From Chondrus crispus (lineage: Eukaryota > Rhodophyta > Florideophyceae > Gigartinales > Gigartinaceae): 64,000 nt of DNA. The stretch is from contig NW_005178943.1 in assembly GCF_000350225.1 (NCBI RefSeq), positions 203,290-267,289 on the forward strand. The letters are read 5' to 3'. This document shows, piece after piece, positions 21,165 to 31,453 of the stretch. Each line of letters starts with the position of its first letter. Position 1 is the first letter of the stretch. Made by a program: the position numbers and the translations under genes. The notes beneath the pieces were generated by a model. That model was given only the letters and a program-made list of their open reading frames with translations. It did no database searches and was not told the origin of the DNA.

Positions 21165-23228
21165 TCAAACTGTCGTGCCCCCGTCGAAAGTGGGGATGTC
21201 GTCATCCACCTCGACGGTGGGGCGAGGGTCATCGGCGACCTTCGGCGACACGAGTCGTGACAGAGCATCGGGCACCTGATGCACGCGCCCGGGGCGGTAC
21301 TGAATGGTGAAATCGTATTCAGCCAGACGTAGCCGCCACCGGGTGAGTCTTCCTGAGCTCTCCGTGAGCGACATGAGCCATCGGAGGGCGTCGTGATCCG
21401 TCCGGACGGTGAACTTGGTTCCTTCGATATACGGCCGCAGTGTGCGGACGGCCCACACCACGGCGAAGCACTCACGCTCCGTAGCGCTGTAGTTTCGTTC
21501 GCTATCGCTTAGCGAGTACGACCAGTACCCAACGGGGCGCCAATCGTTTGGCTCATCGTGCTCCTGTAGGAGGGTGCACCCGAGTTGATATGCACTGGCG
21601 TCAGTGTCCAACAGGTACGGTCGGCCGTACCGTGGTAGCGCAAGGATCGGCGGCGAGATCATCACCGCTGTCAGGCTTTCGAAAGCCTGAAGCTGATCCT
21701 CCGTTGGGTTATCGAAATCGTGATCCGAGTCCTTGCGCGTTATATCGGTTAACGGACGGGCAATCTTCGAGAAGCCCTTAACGAAGCGACGATACACGTT
21801 ACACGCCCCGAGGAACGAGCGCACCTGCGTCAGCGTCCTCGGGAACGTGAACGTCTTGAAGGCGTCGATTGCCGTATCAGCCACGCTCAACTTACCTGGG
21901 GATATAACGTGCCCCAGGTAGTGCACCTTCGGACGGAAGAAGCTGCACTTCTTGAGCTTGAGGGAGATGCTGGCACTCCGCAACAAGCTCAAGACGGTAT
22001 CAAGATGCCTTGCGTGTTTCGCGTCCGTACGCGAGAACACGATAACGTCATCGAGATAGACGAGGCATATTTGCCAGCGGACTCCGGAGAGTATGATATC
22101 GAGGGCACGTTGGAAGGTGGCCGGTGCCCCTTTTAATCCAAACCGCATGCGCAAATGGCGTTACGTACCCATATGTGTCGTGAAGGTAGTCTTATCCCGG
22201 TCCTCCGGAGCGACCGGGATCTGCCAATAACTGAAATTGCAGTCCAACGTCGTAAAGACGGCTGCATCTCCTAACGAGTCGATGCAGTCGTCCATACGCG
22301 GCAGCGGATACGAATCCGCTGCCGTCTTCGCGTTGAGGCGCCGGTAGTCCACGCAGAACCGAAGAGAGCCGTCTTTCTTCGGTACGAGCACCACCGGGGA
22401 CGCCCACTCGGTGCTCGCGGGCTCGATAACCCCTGCGTTCAACATCTTGTTGACCTCCTTTGCGACCATTTCGCGCATGGCCGGGCCCTTCCGATAGGGC
22501 ATAGAACGAATCGGTTTCGTTCCCGGTTCGAGGGGAATGCGGTGCTCTGTGGCTTGGATCGTTCCGAGCGCACCGCTCCACAGACTCGAGTGCTTACGGA
22601 GCATCTCGAGCACGTGGCCACGGAGCTTGTCATCGTCGATGTATGACAAGTCAATCTCTTTTTCCCAATCCATCGGTGGATTTTCGGGATCCTTCTGCTG
22701 GGGGGGTACGGTACCCTCCGCCGTCGGTTGGGATATAGGTGACCGTTCGTCCGGGTCAAGCCCTTCACTCCCAGCGGTTGCCTTCTCGTCGGAGCTGGAT
22801 CGGCCAGCTCCTGCCTCTCCGACTTGATCGGTCAAGTCGGTCAGGTGCAACGCGTGCGCGACCCCCTCAGCGACTCGACGTTCGGGCGTGAGGATCGCGA
22901 GGGGTTTGCGCTTCGCGTATCCCACGACGGTGTGCTTCGGAAGCCGCCTCTCCCGTCGCCAGAAGTTCGCGACGATGACTTCGAATGTCTGGTTCGGCAG
23001 GACTTCCGCGACGCCATTCGTCAGCCTCACTCCATGCCGGTGTTGGAGTGAGGGCTTGGGCTCCAGGAACACGAGACCCCTCCCCGCGGTTGTCACACGC
23101 ACACGGGCCTGCGACATCGCGGGGATGGTAACCCAGCGGGCGATTCGGATCGCCTGCGGTGCCTCCTCGCGTACCTCGGGACGACTCGTTTGGCGACCGT
23201 GTCGCCTGGTAGGGGAAGTCGGTTCCCC
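21165..23228 (-). pseudogene. gypsy reverse transcriptase and RNase H, one internal stop
   Basis: The RT fingers/palm read SPVVLVPKKDGSLRFCVDYR and FTTLDCNFSYWQI. The active site is LVYLDDVIVFS. RNase H carries LLDTDASAYQLG, a TERECFAVV segment and RTDHDALRW. TAA at 22161-22163 falls between the THMG and FGLKGAP blocks, inside the RT palm. TAG (23229-23231) separates the domain from the protease, and TGA (21165-21167) ends it. All are in one continuous frame with no frameshift, so only point mutations, or programmed readthrough, separate it from a full pol. Confidence 0.88.
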
Positions 23229-24127
23229 CTACCCATCGACGATGGCTACCGAGCCACCGTGACGAAGTTCGAGCTTCTGTCCGTCGATGTCCATGCTGCG
23301 TACGTGAGCATCGATGAACGCGGTCCCCAGTAGAACGGGAACAGCGAGTTGTTCAGCCACTACGAAAGGTATGCGGAACGTCGTGTTCCGCAACCGGACG
23401 GCGAGGCGGACGACCGCCGTAAGTCGAAGCGGGTTACTGTTCGCGCCAGCCAGGCGTGGTAATGGCGCGTCCCGTATTACGTAACGGGCCCAGTCGGGAG
23501 GGAGGTCGGCCTTCCTCACCAAGTTGTAGCCCGAGCACGTGTCGACGGCGATCGTGTGGGGCTTAAACGCGTTGCCTTCGGTGGCCACGGAGCCCAAGAC
23601 GTTATATATTTTCGACGTCATGAGGCATACGAGGCCATCGACCACCTTGGGCGCGACCTTATCGGTGAGGTCGTTCCGCCGGGGCCTTCGACTTCGGCAT
23701 TGGCCCCTCTTGCGTTTCCTTCTGCTCGAGCCGGGGGACGTTCGCGTCTCAGTGACGCCCGTCCAGGTGCTGGCGTCCGTACGAGGCGGACATTTCGTCG
23801 GCGACCTTGGGCTCACCGGTGTCAGGAGGTCGACCGACTCGTGTCGGTCGGCGTTAACCGCGTCTCGCTCGTTGCGCTTCACTGGGATGTCGGGTGTCCC
23901 TGTGGTGCCTTCTTCCAACATCGGGTCTACGTGGGCCTCGGTGTTGGGTTTCTCCTGCAATGTCGACATTGCTGGAGTCCCCGTGCTCGACTCCGATAGC
24001 GGGGGATGTATTATCGGGCAATACCCCCCGTGTCCTTGGCCAGCACGCGGGGACCGGTCTAGTTCATAGGGAAAAGACGGCTCACGCGACCGCGTGTACG
24101 TAACCGTCTTTACCCTTTTTTCGAACT
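23229..24127 (-). pseudogene. gypsy pol N-terminus with aspartic protease
   Basis: In frame with RT and integrase. The active site reads IAVDTCSGYNLV (a DTxSG variant of the retroviral DTG) and the flap/C-terminal part VPVLLGTAFIDAHV. The upstream frame is open back to about 24128, with the first ATG at 23969 and no overlap with gag, which is in a different frame. How pol would be started is unclear. It ends at TAG 23229-23231, which interrupts the link to RT. Confidence 0.8.
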
Positions 24128-24175
24128 ACCGGTGCTATCGGAGCTACCCCCCTGGCTATCGACGGCCATGTCTTC

Positions 24176-26680
24176 TCAGGGTAGCCGGCCGCGTGGGTCG
24201 GGACTATTCCTCCCCTGCGGCTCGGCAGCCTTGGCGAAGTACTCGGGTACTTCCGGGCCTTGACCTGCGGCGTCCGGTCGTCGCAGGATATGGGGAACGA
24301 AGCGAGTCGGCTCTCCCTCGTGACCCTCCGTGGGTAGGGGGTACGGATCCTCTACCCAGTCTTGCAGGTACATTATCGCATTCTGTACCTGTTGGGGTAA
24401 CCGAGAACGGTCTCGGTCCCCTCTCCCTCTTGGGCGGGGGTACCTTGTGTCGGCCTGGCGGTAGTCGGGCCGATCCCGACGATCGAGTTCGGTACGACGA
24501 TACCCGCCTCCACGAGGGGCGAAGCGAGCGCCCCCACCCGACCGAGTCGGGAAACCTTGACGCGGGGGACGACCCTCGCCGACCGCTTGCCGGAGTATAT
24601 TGCGCGCCCCGGGGCGCGTCTCCATCTGGTACCGGTAGTTCCTGTACGCCGTGAACATTCGTTGTTCCGGCGACAGAAACGGGCAGGCGTACATGGCGTG
24701 TCCGTACGTACGACATAGCCAGCACACGTACGCGCTGCCGTCCGTTGAGGCGAACGTCGCCGCGTGACGCGCTTCCTCATCGGTGAGGAGGGGCACGCCA
24801 GGGGCTTCCCCTCCGGTATCTCGGTTTGAGATGTCGAGCTCAGCGACCCGGGGGTCCGTACCCCTGGGTGCTCTTGGAGTGGCCGCGAACGTGGTCGCGT
24901 AGCTCGACGTCGTTCCGGTCGACATCGGTGAAGGGGATCGACCCCCTACTGGCCCTGCTCCTTGCGTAATGAGGACAGGGTCGGCCTGCCACTCATCCTT
25001 CCCGACATAGAGGGTAGAGGCGGGCGAACTTGTTGCGGCGGACTTCGTAGTCCTGCCAGCCCTCCCTGCCGGTTTCGAATCCGGCAGAGGTAAACCGCGT
25101 CGAGCGCGGTAAGTGGTTGCTTCTGCCGTTGCGATACGGCGGATGGTCGGAAGATCGGCCTTCTGGCGGCTCGGCAGCCGCTGCACTGTCTCGGAAACTG
25201 CGGCACGGGTCGCAGGAGCGAGTCCCCGCACGAAGTAGTGCGCGACGGACTGTTCGGAGAACACTGCCGTGCACCGGAACGCCGCCGTTTCGAGCCGGTC
25301 CGCAAACGTGCCCTCCGTTTCATGAGATTGCTGTCGCGCCGTCGCGACAGCGTCGTACGCTTCACCTAACACGTCGTCGGTTAGGTAGCGTTTCAGGAAC
25401 TGGTTCACGAGTCCCGGCCAACTCACGTCGTCGTGAAGTTGGCCGGCGCGGAGGCCACGCATCGTATAACTCGTATACAGGCGGTCCGCGTCGCGCTCTA
25501 AGAAGTGCGCGAGGACTCTCACGGCAACACCTTCGTTCAGGTGTTGCGAGTTGAAGGTTATCCGAATATCCTTCAAGAACGGTAGGAGCTGGATCGGGTC
25601 CGTACCGTCAAAGCTCCTCATCGTGAGACGGATCCCACGGCAGCGTTGGACGTACTTCGCGATCCGTCCCGCGTCACCCGAGGTGACGAGCCTCGAGGTG
25701 TTATCCAAGCAGTACATACGATAGTCGGCGACGGCGCTGAACTCTTGGATCGTCGTATGCACCGGCTCGAGCCCGGGCTCGGCAAGACCTAGCGTGCCGA
25801 AGGAGGTAACTGGTAGCGTACGGACGTCTACCGGACCTGGATGCTCGGCATAACTCGCCGGCGGGTAGCCGCTCCAGCGGGGATCGACGGAGAACATCTG
25901 TTCTCCGGATCCGCGGGCGGCTCCTCCACGGTCCTGTTCGTCCGCGTACGATATGCGGTCCATCTGCCGCCTACTTACGGGGATAGGCGGCAATGCTTGG
26001 GTCTGGGACGCGAGATTTGCGCCCATTCGGGGACGGTTTCCTTCCGCAGTCCGACTGGCGTCGGCGCCAGTCGGACGCCAACCTTCCGGAGCGACGGCGC
26101 TCGGAGGTACGGCACCACCGGGCTCTCTCGTGGGGGCACCGGGCATCCTTGCGGCCATGGTCCGTTCCATGTCACGAGCACGCTGTCGCGTAGCGTTGAG
26201 CTCGGCGGAGAGGTGCGCGAACGCACCCAACTGTTCTGCTGACGGGGACGGTCGATCGTCGGGACGTCTCGTCGAGGTCGGCCTTGTGGGCCGACCTTGC
26301 CCGTGCCGTACGGGCTGTGCGAGGCGTGAGTCTTCGACGAGCACCAGTCGCGAGTGTAACTCGTCGACTAGTGCTCGGAGATTCTCCAAGGACTGCCTGA
26401 CTCGATCGAACCTCCCTTCACGTAGGGAGCGGAGCTCGTCCATACATCGCGAGTAGACGGCGTCCGTCACGTCTATACGGAGTGAAGTACGGACTTCCTC
26501 GATGTAGTCAGCTATGCGATCGAACATTGCAGCCGCTTGTCCTTCGGGGGACTCGGGCGACGGTTCGCGGTCTCGGAGACCAGCGTCGCCGTCGCCGAAC
26601 GGCGGTGATGGTGCGTGCATAGCGGCCGCCCTCAGATCCGCCGGTTCGGACCGGATCGAGGTGGCGTATTCTTGACTCAT
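24176..26680 (-). CDS. gag: gypsy Gag (834 aa), intact
   Basis: ATG at 26678-26680 (MSQEYATSIR), 77 bp inside the LTR, is chosen although the frame stays open back into the LTR. A retrotransposon Gag core lies at about residues 360-560 (FDGTDPIQLLPFLKDIRITF..LKRYLTDDVLGEAYD). A CCHC zinc knuckle, CWLCRTYGHAMYAC, is at about 652-665. A basic Arg/Gly tail follows, as expected for RNA binding. The protein forms the particle that packages element RNA in the cytoplasm. No stops or shifts, in contrast to pol. Confidence 0.88.
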   Translation of the reverse strand: MSQEYATSIRSEPADLRAAAMHAPSPPFGDGDAGLRDREPSPESPEGQAAAMFDRIADYIEEVRTSLRIDVTDAVYSRCMDELRSLREGRFDRVRQSLENLRALVDELHSRLVLVEDSRLAQPVRHGQGRPTRPTSTRRPDDRPSPSAEQLGAFAHLSAELNATRQRARDMERTMAARMPGAPTREPGGAVPPSAVAPEGWRPTGADASRTAEGNRPRMGANLASQTQALPPIPVSRRQMDRISYADEQDRGGAARGSGEQMFSVDPRWSGYPPASYAEHPGPVDVRTLPVTSFGTLGLAEPGLEPVHTTIQEFSAVADYRMYCLDNTSRLVTSGDAGRIAKYVQRCRGIRLTMRSFDGTDPIQLLPFLKDIRITFNSQHLNEGVAVRVLAHFLERDADRLYTSYTMRGLRAGQLHDDVSWPGLVNQFLKRYLTDDVLGEAYDAVATARQQSHETEGTFADRLETAAFRCTAVFSEQSVAHYFVRGLAPATRAAVSETVQRLPSRQKADLPTIRRIATAEATTYRARRGLPLPDSKPAGRAGRTTKSAATSSPASTLYVGKDEWQADPVLITQGAGPVGGRSPSPMSTGTTSSYATTFAATPRAPRGTDPRVAELDISNRDTGGEAPGVPLLTDEEARHAATFASTDGSAYVCWLCRTYGHAMYACPFLSPEQRMFTAYRNYRYQMETRPGARNILRQAVGEGRPPRQGFPTRSGGGARFAPRGGGYRRTELDRRDRPDYRQADTRYPRPRGRGDRDRSRLPQQVQNAIMYLQDWVEDPYPLPTEGHEGEPTRFVPHILRRPDAAGQGPEVPEYFAKAAEPQGRNSPDPRGRLP

Positions 26681-26756
26681 CTCAACGCGTACGGACGCGG
26701 AGGAAAAAGAAAGTCTTCTCGGAAAGATCTCGGAGTCTTCTAGGTCGGGAGACCAC

Positions 26757-27457
26757 TGTAGCATAAACACCCCCAGACGACTGGAGGTGTATGCGCAGTT
26801 CGACCTGTAGACCCCGGATCGGAGAAGGGGTGAAGCGGGCCAACCAGCTACGGAACCGGGCTCGGGCCCGGGTAGCGGTGGTAGAGCGGGAGCGAGCAGG
26901 GACGCGCGCACGCACGAGCGGATCGACGCCTCGACGCCCCGGAGCAGCACTGGGTGACGTACCAGTGCTGACGGGCGGAGGCGGTTCCGTGCTCGCTCGC
27001 GTGCTGCGCGTCCACTCCGGCTCGGCTCCGACTAAACGCGCGCGAAGAGCGAAGGCGACGTTTAGAATAAGCTGGGTGGACTGACCTTGGCGGTCGGTTG
27101 AGGACAAGCCCGTGCTTGTCCCCCTCCGACGCCGTCGGTCCGCTCCATATTTAATATACAAAACACTCTATCATAACACTACAGTACCGAGGTACTGTAG
27201 TGGGCTACTGTAGTGCAGGTCGGCCTGCACTGTAATACTGTCAGCTATGTCGAGGCTGACAGTACACGTATCACTCGTGGTGCGTGCGCGCTTCGTTCGC
27301 GCGCTGTACACGTGTGCACGTGTATGTGCATGTCCCTTGTCTCCGTGGTGTACACGTGGACACGCGCGGTGGTACTGTAGAGCTCGACGCTCTACAGTAG
27401 CTGATCTAGTTCTTGATCTAATCTAATTTAAACCCCCAGGTGGCGGGTTATACTACA
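26757..27457 (-). repeat. 5' LTR of the 14.2-kb gypsy element
   Basis: 701 bp, the coding-orientation 5' LTR because gag starts just to its left on the minus strand. The most visible differences from the other copy are in the last 25 bp (cccccaggtggcggg against cccccagtggggggg). Confidence 0.95.
27147..27158 (-). promoter_or_regulatory. candidate TATA element in the 5' LTR
   Basis: The minus strand reads TATATTAAATAT within an otherwise GC-rich LTR, about 310 bp from the LTR 5' end. The same TTTAATATACAA block is kept in the diverged solo LTR at about 28215-28226, suggesting selection. The transcription start is not shown. Confidence 0.4.
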
Positions 27458-27462
27458 ACCAC

Positions 27463-27816
27463 CAAGTCAGTAAAATTAACCCGAGTTGCCAGAGTTGAAT
27501 TTCGCCTTGGTCGCAGTCCGTCGTCCACAAGACGCTTCCTCTTACTATAAATTACGTTATCCTTTAGCGCTTGGAGGACCGCTTTTCTTTCCTTTATTTT
27601 CGTATCATTTTCTATCTCTATCTCTAATTCCGTTAATGTATGTTGGTAACACTGTGTTGGATTGCGATCCGCATCGTGACGACCTAAGACATTGGGCTTC
27701 TGTGCTGGTACAGCATTGGTGTTTTACTTCTGTTGGTTCTATCGGACTCTGGTTGTGACTGATCTGGTGCGGGTGTCATTTTTCGTCCGGCGACGCAAAG
27801 TTGTAGCGCTGCTACT
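27463..27816. other. no gene recognised
   Basis: 354 bp of lower-GC unique-looking sequence, the original target of the 14.2-kb element on one side and of a solo LTR on the other. A T-rich stretch lies at 27573-27625. Confidence 0.5.
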
Positions 27817-28436
27817 TGTAGCATAAACCTCCGGTCGCGTCAGGGGTTTAGCTAGAGTTCGCGTAGGCCTGTGTAACGCGAGAAAAGGCAAACAAACACA
27901 AGAAGAAAAAGAACGCAGGTAAGTGGTAGCGTGGTAGAGCACGGGGATCGAACGCGAGGACACTACGTGTTAAAGCGGATGGACGCGCTCAACGACTCGG
28001 GGCGGTGGTAGTTGGCGATCAAGTACCGACGGGCGGAGGCGGTTCCGGCTTGCTCGTGTACTCACGCGACGGCTCCCAACATATTTCGTCCACAAACGCG
28101 TCCTTGCAGAGGTATCGTGTTCTGAATGGGGGGCCGGAGTAAGACCTTCGGCGGAGGATATGATACCAAGCCCGTACTTGTCCTTCTCCTCCCTCCGCAG
28201 CCGGTCGCCCTGTCATTTAATATACAAGTCAATAGTCTATCATTTTATAGTACAGTATCTAACTTGTGGCTTTCACGGAAAGCCCGTGCCCTCCACTCCA
28301 GATTGTCCCACTTTACACGTCTATAGCTGTCCACGAGCGCATACTTTCAGGCGCGCGCGTGCACGCTTTAAGACTATTTGCGGGTGTACAGTAGTCACCC
28401 CTGCGATTAAATAATCGCCACCGCGATTGTACTACA
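27817..28436 (-). repeat. diverged solo LTR related to the 14.2-kb element
   Basis: 620 bp, starting TGTAGCATAAACC and ending GATTGTACTACA, flanked by a perfect 5-bp duplication ctact (27812-27816, 28437-28441). It shares the gacgggcggaggcggttcc and ttTAATATACAA blocks with the 701-bp LTRs but differs widely elsewhere, so it is an older relative. Confidence 0.88.
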
Positions 28437-30590
28437 CTACTGCTACTCCATTCTATGTCGTTAGTACACTTGCGCAGCGGCACCAAGCGATGAAATGGAT
28501 GATTTCAACAACTGAAACTGACGGCACAAAAGGACTCTTTGCTAAAACAGCACGGCAATTTTCTCACATGCTACCAGGCTCTTACAAAGCAATAAGTACA
28601 AGGGTCTCCAATTGGTGGCGTAACCGGCAAGTGTTGTTAGGGTTGAATGTGCCCGGGCATGGAAAAGGAATATCACTGCTATGGCGCAGGGAGGGAAGAA
28701 ACGGCACCAATTCAAAGCACTTTACGGCCGAGGGAGAAGGCGCGCTAGGTGCGTAGAGGTTCTTTATGCCGAACTTTATTAGGAATACGCACGTCTGAAT
28801 GCAGCGAACGTTAAGACAAGTCCATCTATATTAATAACTATTGTCAAGTATGTTATAGAGCACTGAACTTCAGATTCTGATCTCAAATATCTCACATTGG
28901 CAGAGGATAAATTCAGCCACTCGCACATCAACGGAAGATGGATTCAGTACTTCATGATGCACCATAATCTTGTGATACGACGTCAAACTGGTAATCTAGC
29001 CCCGAGCCCTGAAAAGAGCGAGCACATTCATAAAAGCATAGCCTACCCTCTGGGAACATTGAAGCGAGGATTTGAAAGGGGAAACTGTAGTATAACGACC
29101 GGTGTGCGCGCGGGGAGGTTATTAACCGTGCGGCAGTGCACGGTGCACACGTGGGCAGGTGTGCCCACGTGTAGGGAGCGCACGGGTTCACCAACCGGCC
29201 GTGGCGTGGCGCACGTGTACAGTAGCACACGTGTCGTCCGTGCGGTAGTCTGTAAGCAACACGCGTGTACAGTTGTGCACACGTGTAGTAGCAGCGTCCG
29301 TGCGGTAGTAGTAATTATGGAGCTAGCTTTTTAATTGTGTACAGTACTCGGCACGCACTAGGCGGCAGGTACTGTACTACTGTACTGGGACAGGTGTCCG
29401 AGGCGTCCGTCTGAGGGGTTAAGACCTGACACCCGTCCCTACTAGTAAACTGGGGCAAGCTCGCCCCCGTCCCTTTCGCGCCTATATACGTCCGTTTCGG
29501 TTGTCTATCGCGCGCGCTGGCTTCTAACCCGTTACTGGTCGCTCCCGTTCACGCACCACGAGGCGACTGCGCGTAACCGGCCAGTGAGCCACTCCCTTTT
29601 CGCGAGCTCGTCCGATCGGTTCAATTAGCGTGTCGCGTCTACACCGCGTGCTCCCTCGCTGTAGCCTCTGCCTCTCATCCAACCCAGGGCGGAGAGGAGT
29701 TATCCCACAAAAACCTTGATCAGGGCGCATTGGAATATGCGGACGAAACAGATTTTATTTTCAACATGGATAATGCCCGAACCATCGGAATGCGAGGACC
29801 TTAGCATGTCAAGTATGCCGATGTGGTTTCTGGCGATGAAGGTATTACTATGATGGAGCGTATTACTGGGGGGTGAATGCTAGAATTGAAACGCCGTTTT
29901 TAGTAATAAAAAACGACCGTAGCCCGTACCCAATTCGAGGTGTTCTCGATTCTGTCCCAGGCGTTTGCTATAGATCGAAACCGAGGGGTTGCGTTGATCG
30001 AAGAGTATTTGGTGAGTGGCTAAGTGAGCCAAGAGCCATTTCTGTGCTACGCACCGGCAAAAAAGAGTTTTGTACGTTGATAATTGCTCAGGACACAACT
30101 TAACGAATGAGACAGTTCGTTTGCTTACTCGAATCTACACCTCTCTGAGGAAGCTACCTACAAATTCAACCGACCTTGTGCAACCACCGGACTTGATTCT
30201 GATTGCGAAAATAATGGACGCTTGGCGTCGAGTGTGGGATCGCTATAAGATAGAAATGATATAAGACGAGAGTGGATGCAAGGAGTGGAAGAGTCTATTG
30301 GAAAGTTGAGGAATCCAGGCAAGGGGTTTTCTCCAACTGGCTGCTGACGCTGTGAGAGAATTTAATGCTCAGCATGATAAGAATGGACTCTTATACCCAA
30401 GAAAGGCCATGATAAGAACGGGAACGGCGTTGAATGAATCAACGGAAAATGGGAAGACGGCCAGCTGTTTGATGAGCTGCAAACGATTGTGGCAGAGTAT
30501 AAGTGTCATTTTGACGGTCTTCCAGTTGAGTAAAAGGCATGTCGCATTCATTGCTGTGATGAAACACGTGTGACTTTCCATGAATTATCC
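28437..30590 (+). pseudogene. pogo/Tigger-like DDE transposase relic
   Basis: An N-terminal HTH-like part (28484-28640: KTARQFSHMLPGSYKAIS, WWRNR) is followed, around an inserted solo LTR, by the catalytic region. This includes ADETDFIFNMDNA (first Asp), VFGEWL, YVDNCSGHNL (second Asp) and NSTDLVQPPDLILIAKI (family signature). Stops at about 29802, 29874 and 30100 and several frame changes show decay. C-terminal remnants (FDELQTIVAEY) reach about 30530. The family is the same type as 1-889. Confidence 0.75.
29086..29709 (+). repeat. solo LTR (family III), intact
   Basis: 624 bp, TGTAGTATAACG..GTTATCCCACA, with near-duplication gaaac (29081-29085) and aaaac (29710-29714). Removing it rejoins the pogo-like reading frame (..ERGN/LDQGALEYADETD). 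The ggcttctaacccgt..cggccagtgagcc section resembles, in the opposite orientation, the family II LTRs, so the two families are related. Confidence 0.88.
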
Positions 30591-31453
30591 GGGTCCACTT
30601 TATTTTTGAAATCACCCCTATTCAACCCTATGCTCGGATTGGTTCACGATTTTCCGAGCCCCGTTCGGGGATTATTAAGACTGTGGCGAATGTTTCTGGT
30701 CTGATTCGTCGCAAACAATGTCACTCGAACGGGCGAAACGCAACCGGCATGCCGATATGTCTTCTGTCGCGAGAGAAAACGTAGTCAAGGAGATAGGATT
30801 CCCAGAACGCTCCAATTTGGACCACTGTTTGGACTGGGGCAGATTCATCACGAAAATTGCAGTTCAGCGTCAAGAAAAGCACGTACCAGTAATGTAGTTC
30901 TCTCTATAAGTTGAAGTCAACATCCTTTAGTAGATGCTGCACGTGCGTATGTAGACTTCAACGCATTGAACAACACTTTTTTTACGCATTTGTGATGCTG
31001 CAACACAGTCGCGAATTAGACGTCACAAAAAGTCACACTACAACACAGGATGGTCACTAGTAAATCACTAAAACATCACAAACGACGCCAAAAGTGTCGT
31101 GGAAGCCTGCAATACCTAGAGTTCTGGGAATTTACGAGGCATGTGCATCTTCTTCCTTATCTTCGTCATCCACGTCGTGTCCAAAAGCATTTTGAGGTGA
31201 GCACCTACGCTTCTTACTGCGCAACTAGTTGTGGAACTCGCGCTTGTCTGCCGCCGTTGCCCTCTCTCGCTTCAGAGCCGAACGAGTATGCCACTCGCTC
31301 CAACAGGTCCGACAGACTGCCTTTCCACACGTTTGACACCACTGTGTCTGTCGAGACCCTTTACGTTTCGTTTCAGGTTTCCCATCGAATGGTAAACTTA
31401 ACGTGTAGCTGCATAGAACACAGTGAGTTGCGGCTCCATTGCATCTGATAGGT
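30591..31453. other. no gene recognised
   Basis: 860 bp following the pogo-like relic. One 132-codon open frame (31050-31448) has a Leu/His-rich start and no family resemblance. AT-rich around 30900-31020. Confidence 0.45.

Larger units (their letters stand above)
13240..27457 (-). mobile_element. Ty3/gypsy chromovirus-type LTR retrotransposon, 14.2 kb, complete ends
   Basis: Two 701-bp direct repeats (13240-13940, 26757-27457) begin TGTAGCATAAAC and end GGTTATACTACA. They are flanked by a perfect 5-bp duplication accac (13235-13239, 27458-27462). Minus-strand order from the right LTR is gag (zinc knuckle), protease, RT, RNase H, integrase and chromodomain, the Ty3/gypsy order. By eye the LTRs differ at about six positions (roughly 99% identical), so insertion is recent. 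An extra 5.4-kb segment with a plus-strand ORF lies between pol and the 3' LTR (left). A TGG one base inside the 5' LTR (minus strand) may start the primer-binding site; the tRNA was not identified. Confidence 0.95.

Noticed and set aside
19962-21260. 432-codon plus-strand open frame
   Set aside because: It is the exact antisense shadow of integrase/RT codons with GC-rich third positions and no protein-like pattern of its own.
24176-26950. 924-codon gag frame starting inside the LTR
   Set aside because: The first 90 codons are LTR sequence that is also present in the other LTR. The Met at 26680 just inside the element is the sensible start.
27938-27968. B-box-like ggatcgaacgc on the minus strand
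   Set aside because: No matching A box, no T-arm stem, and it lies inside a solo LTR.
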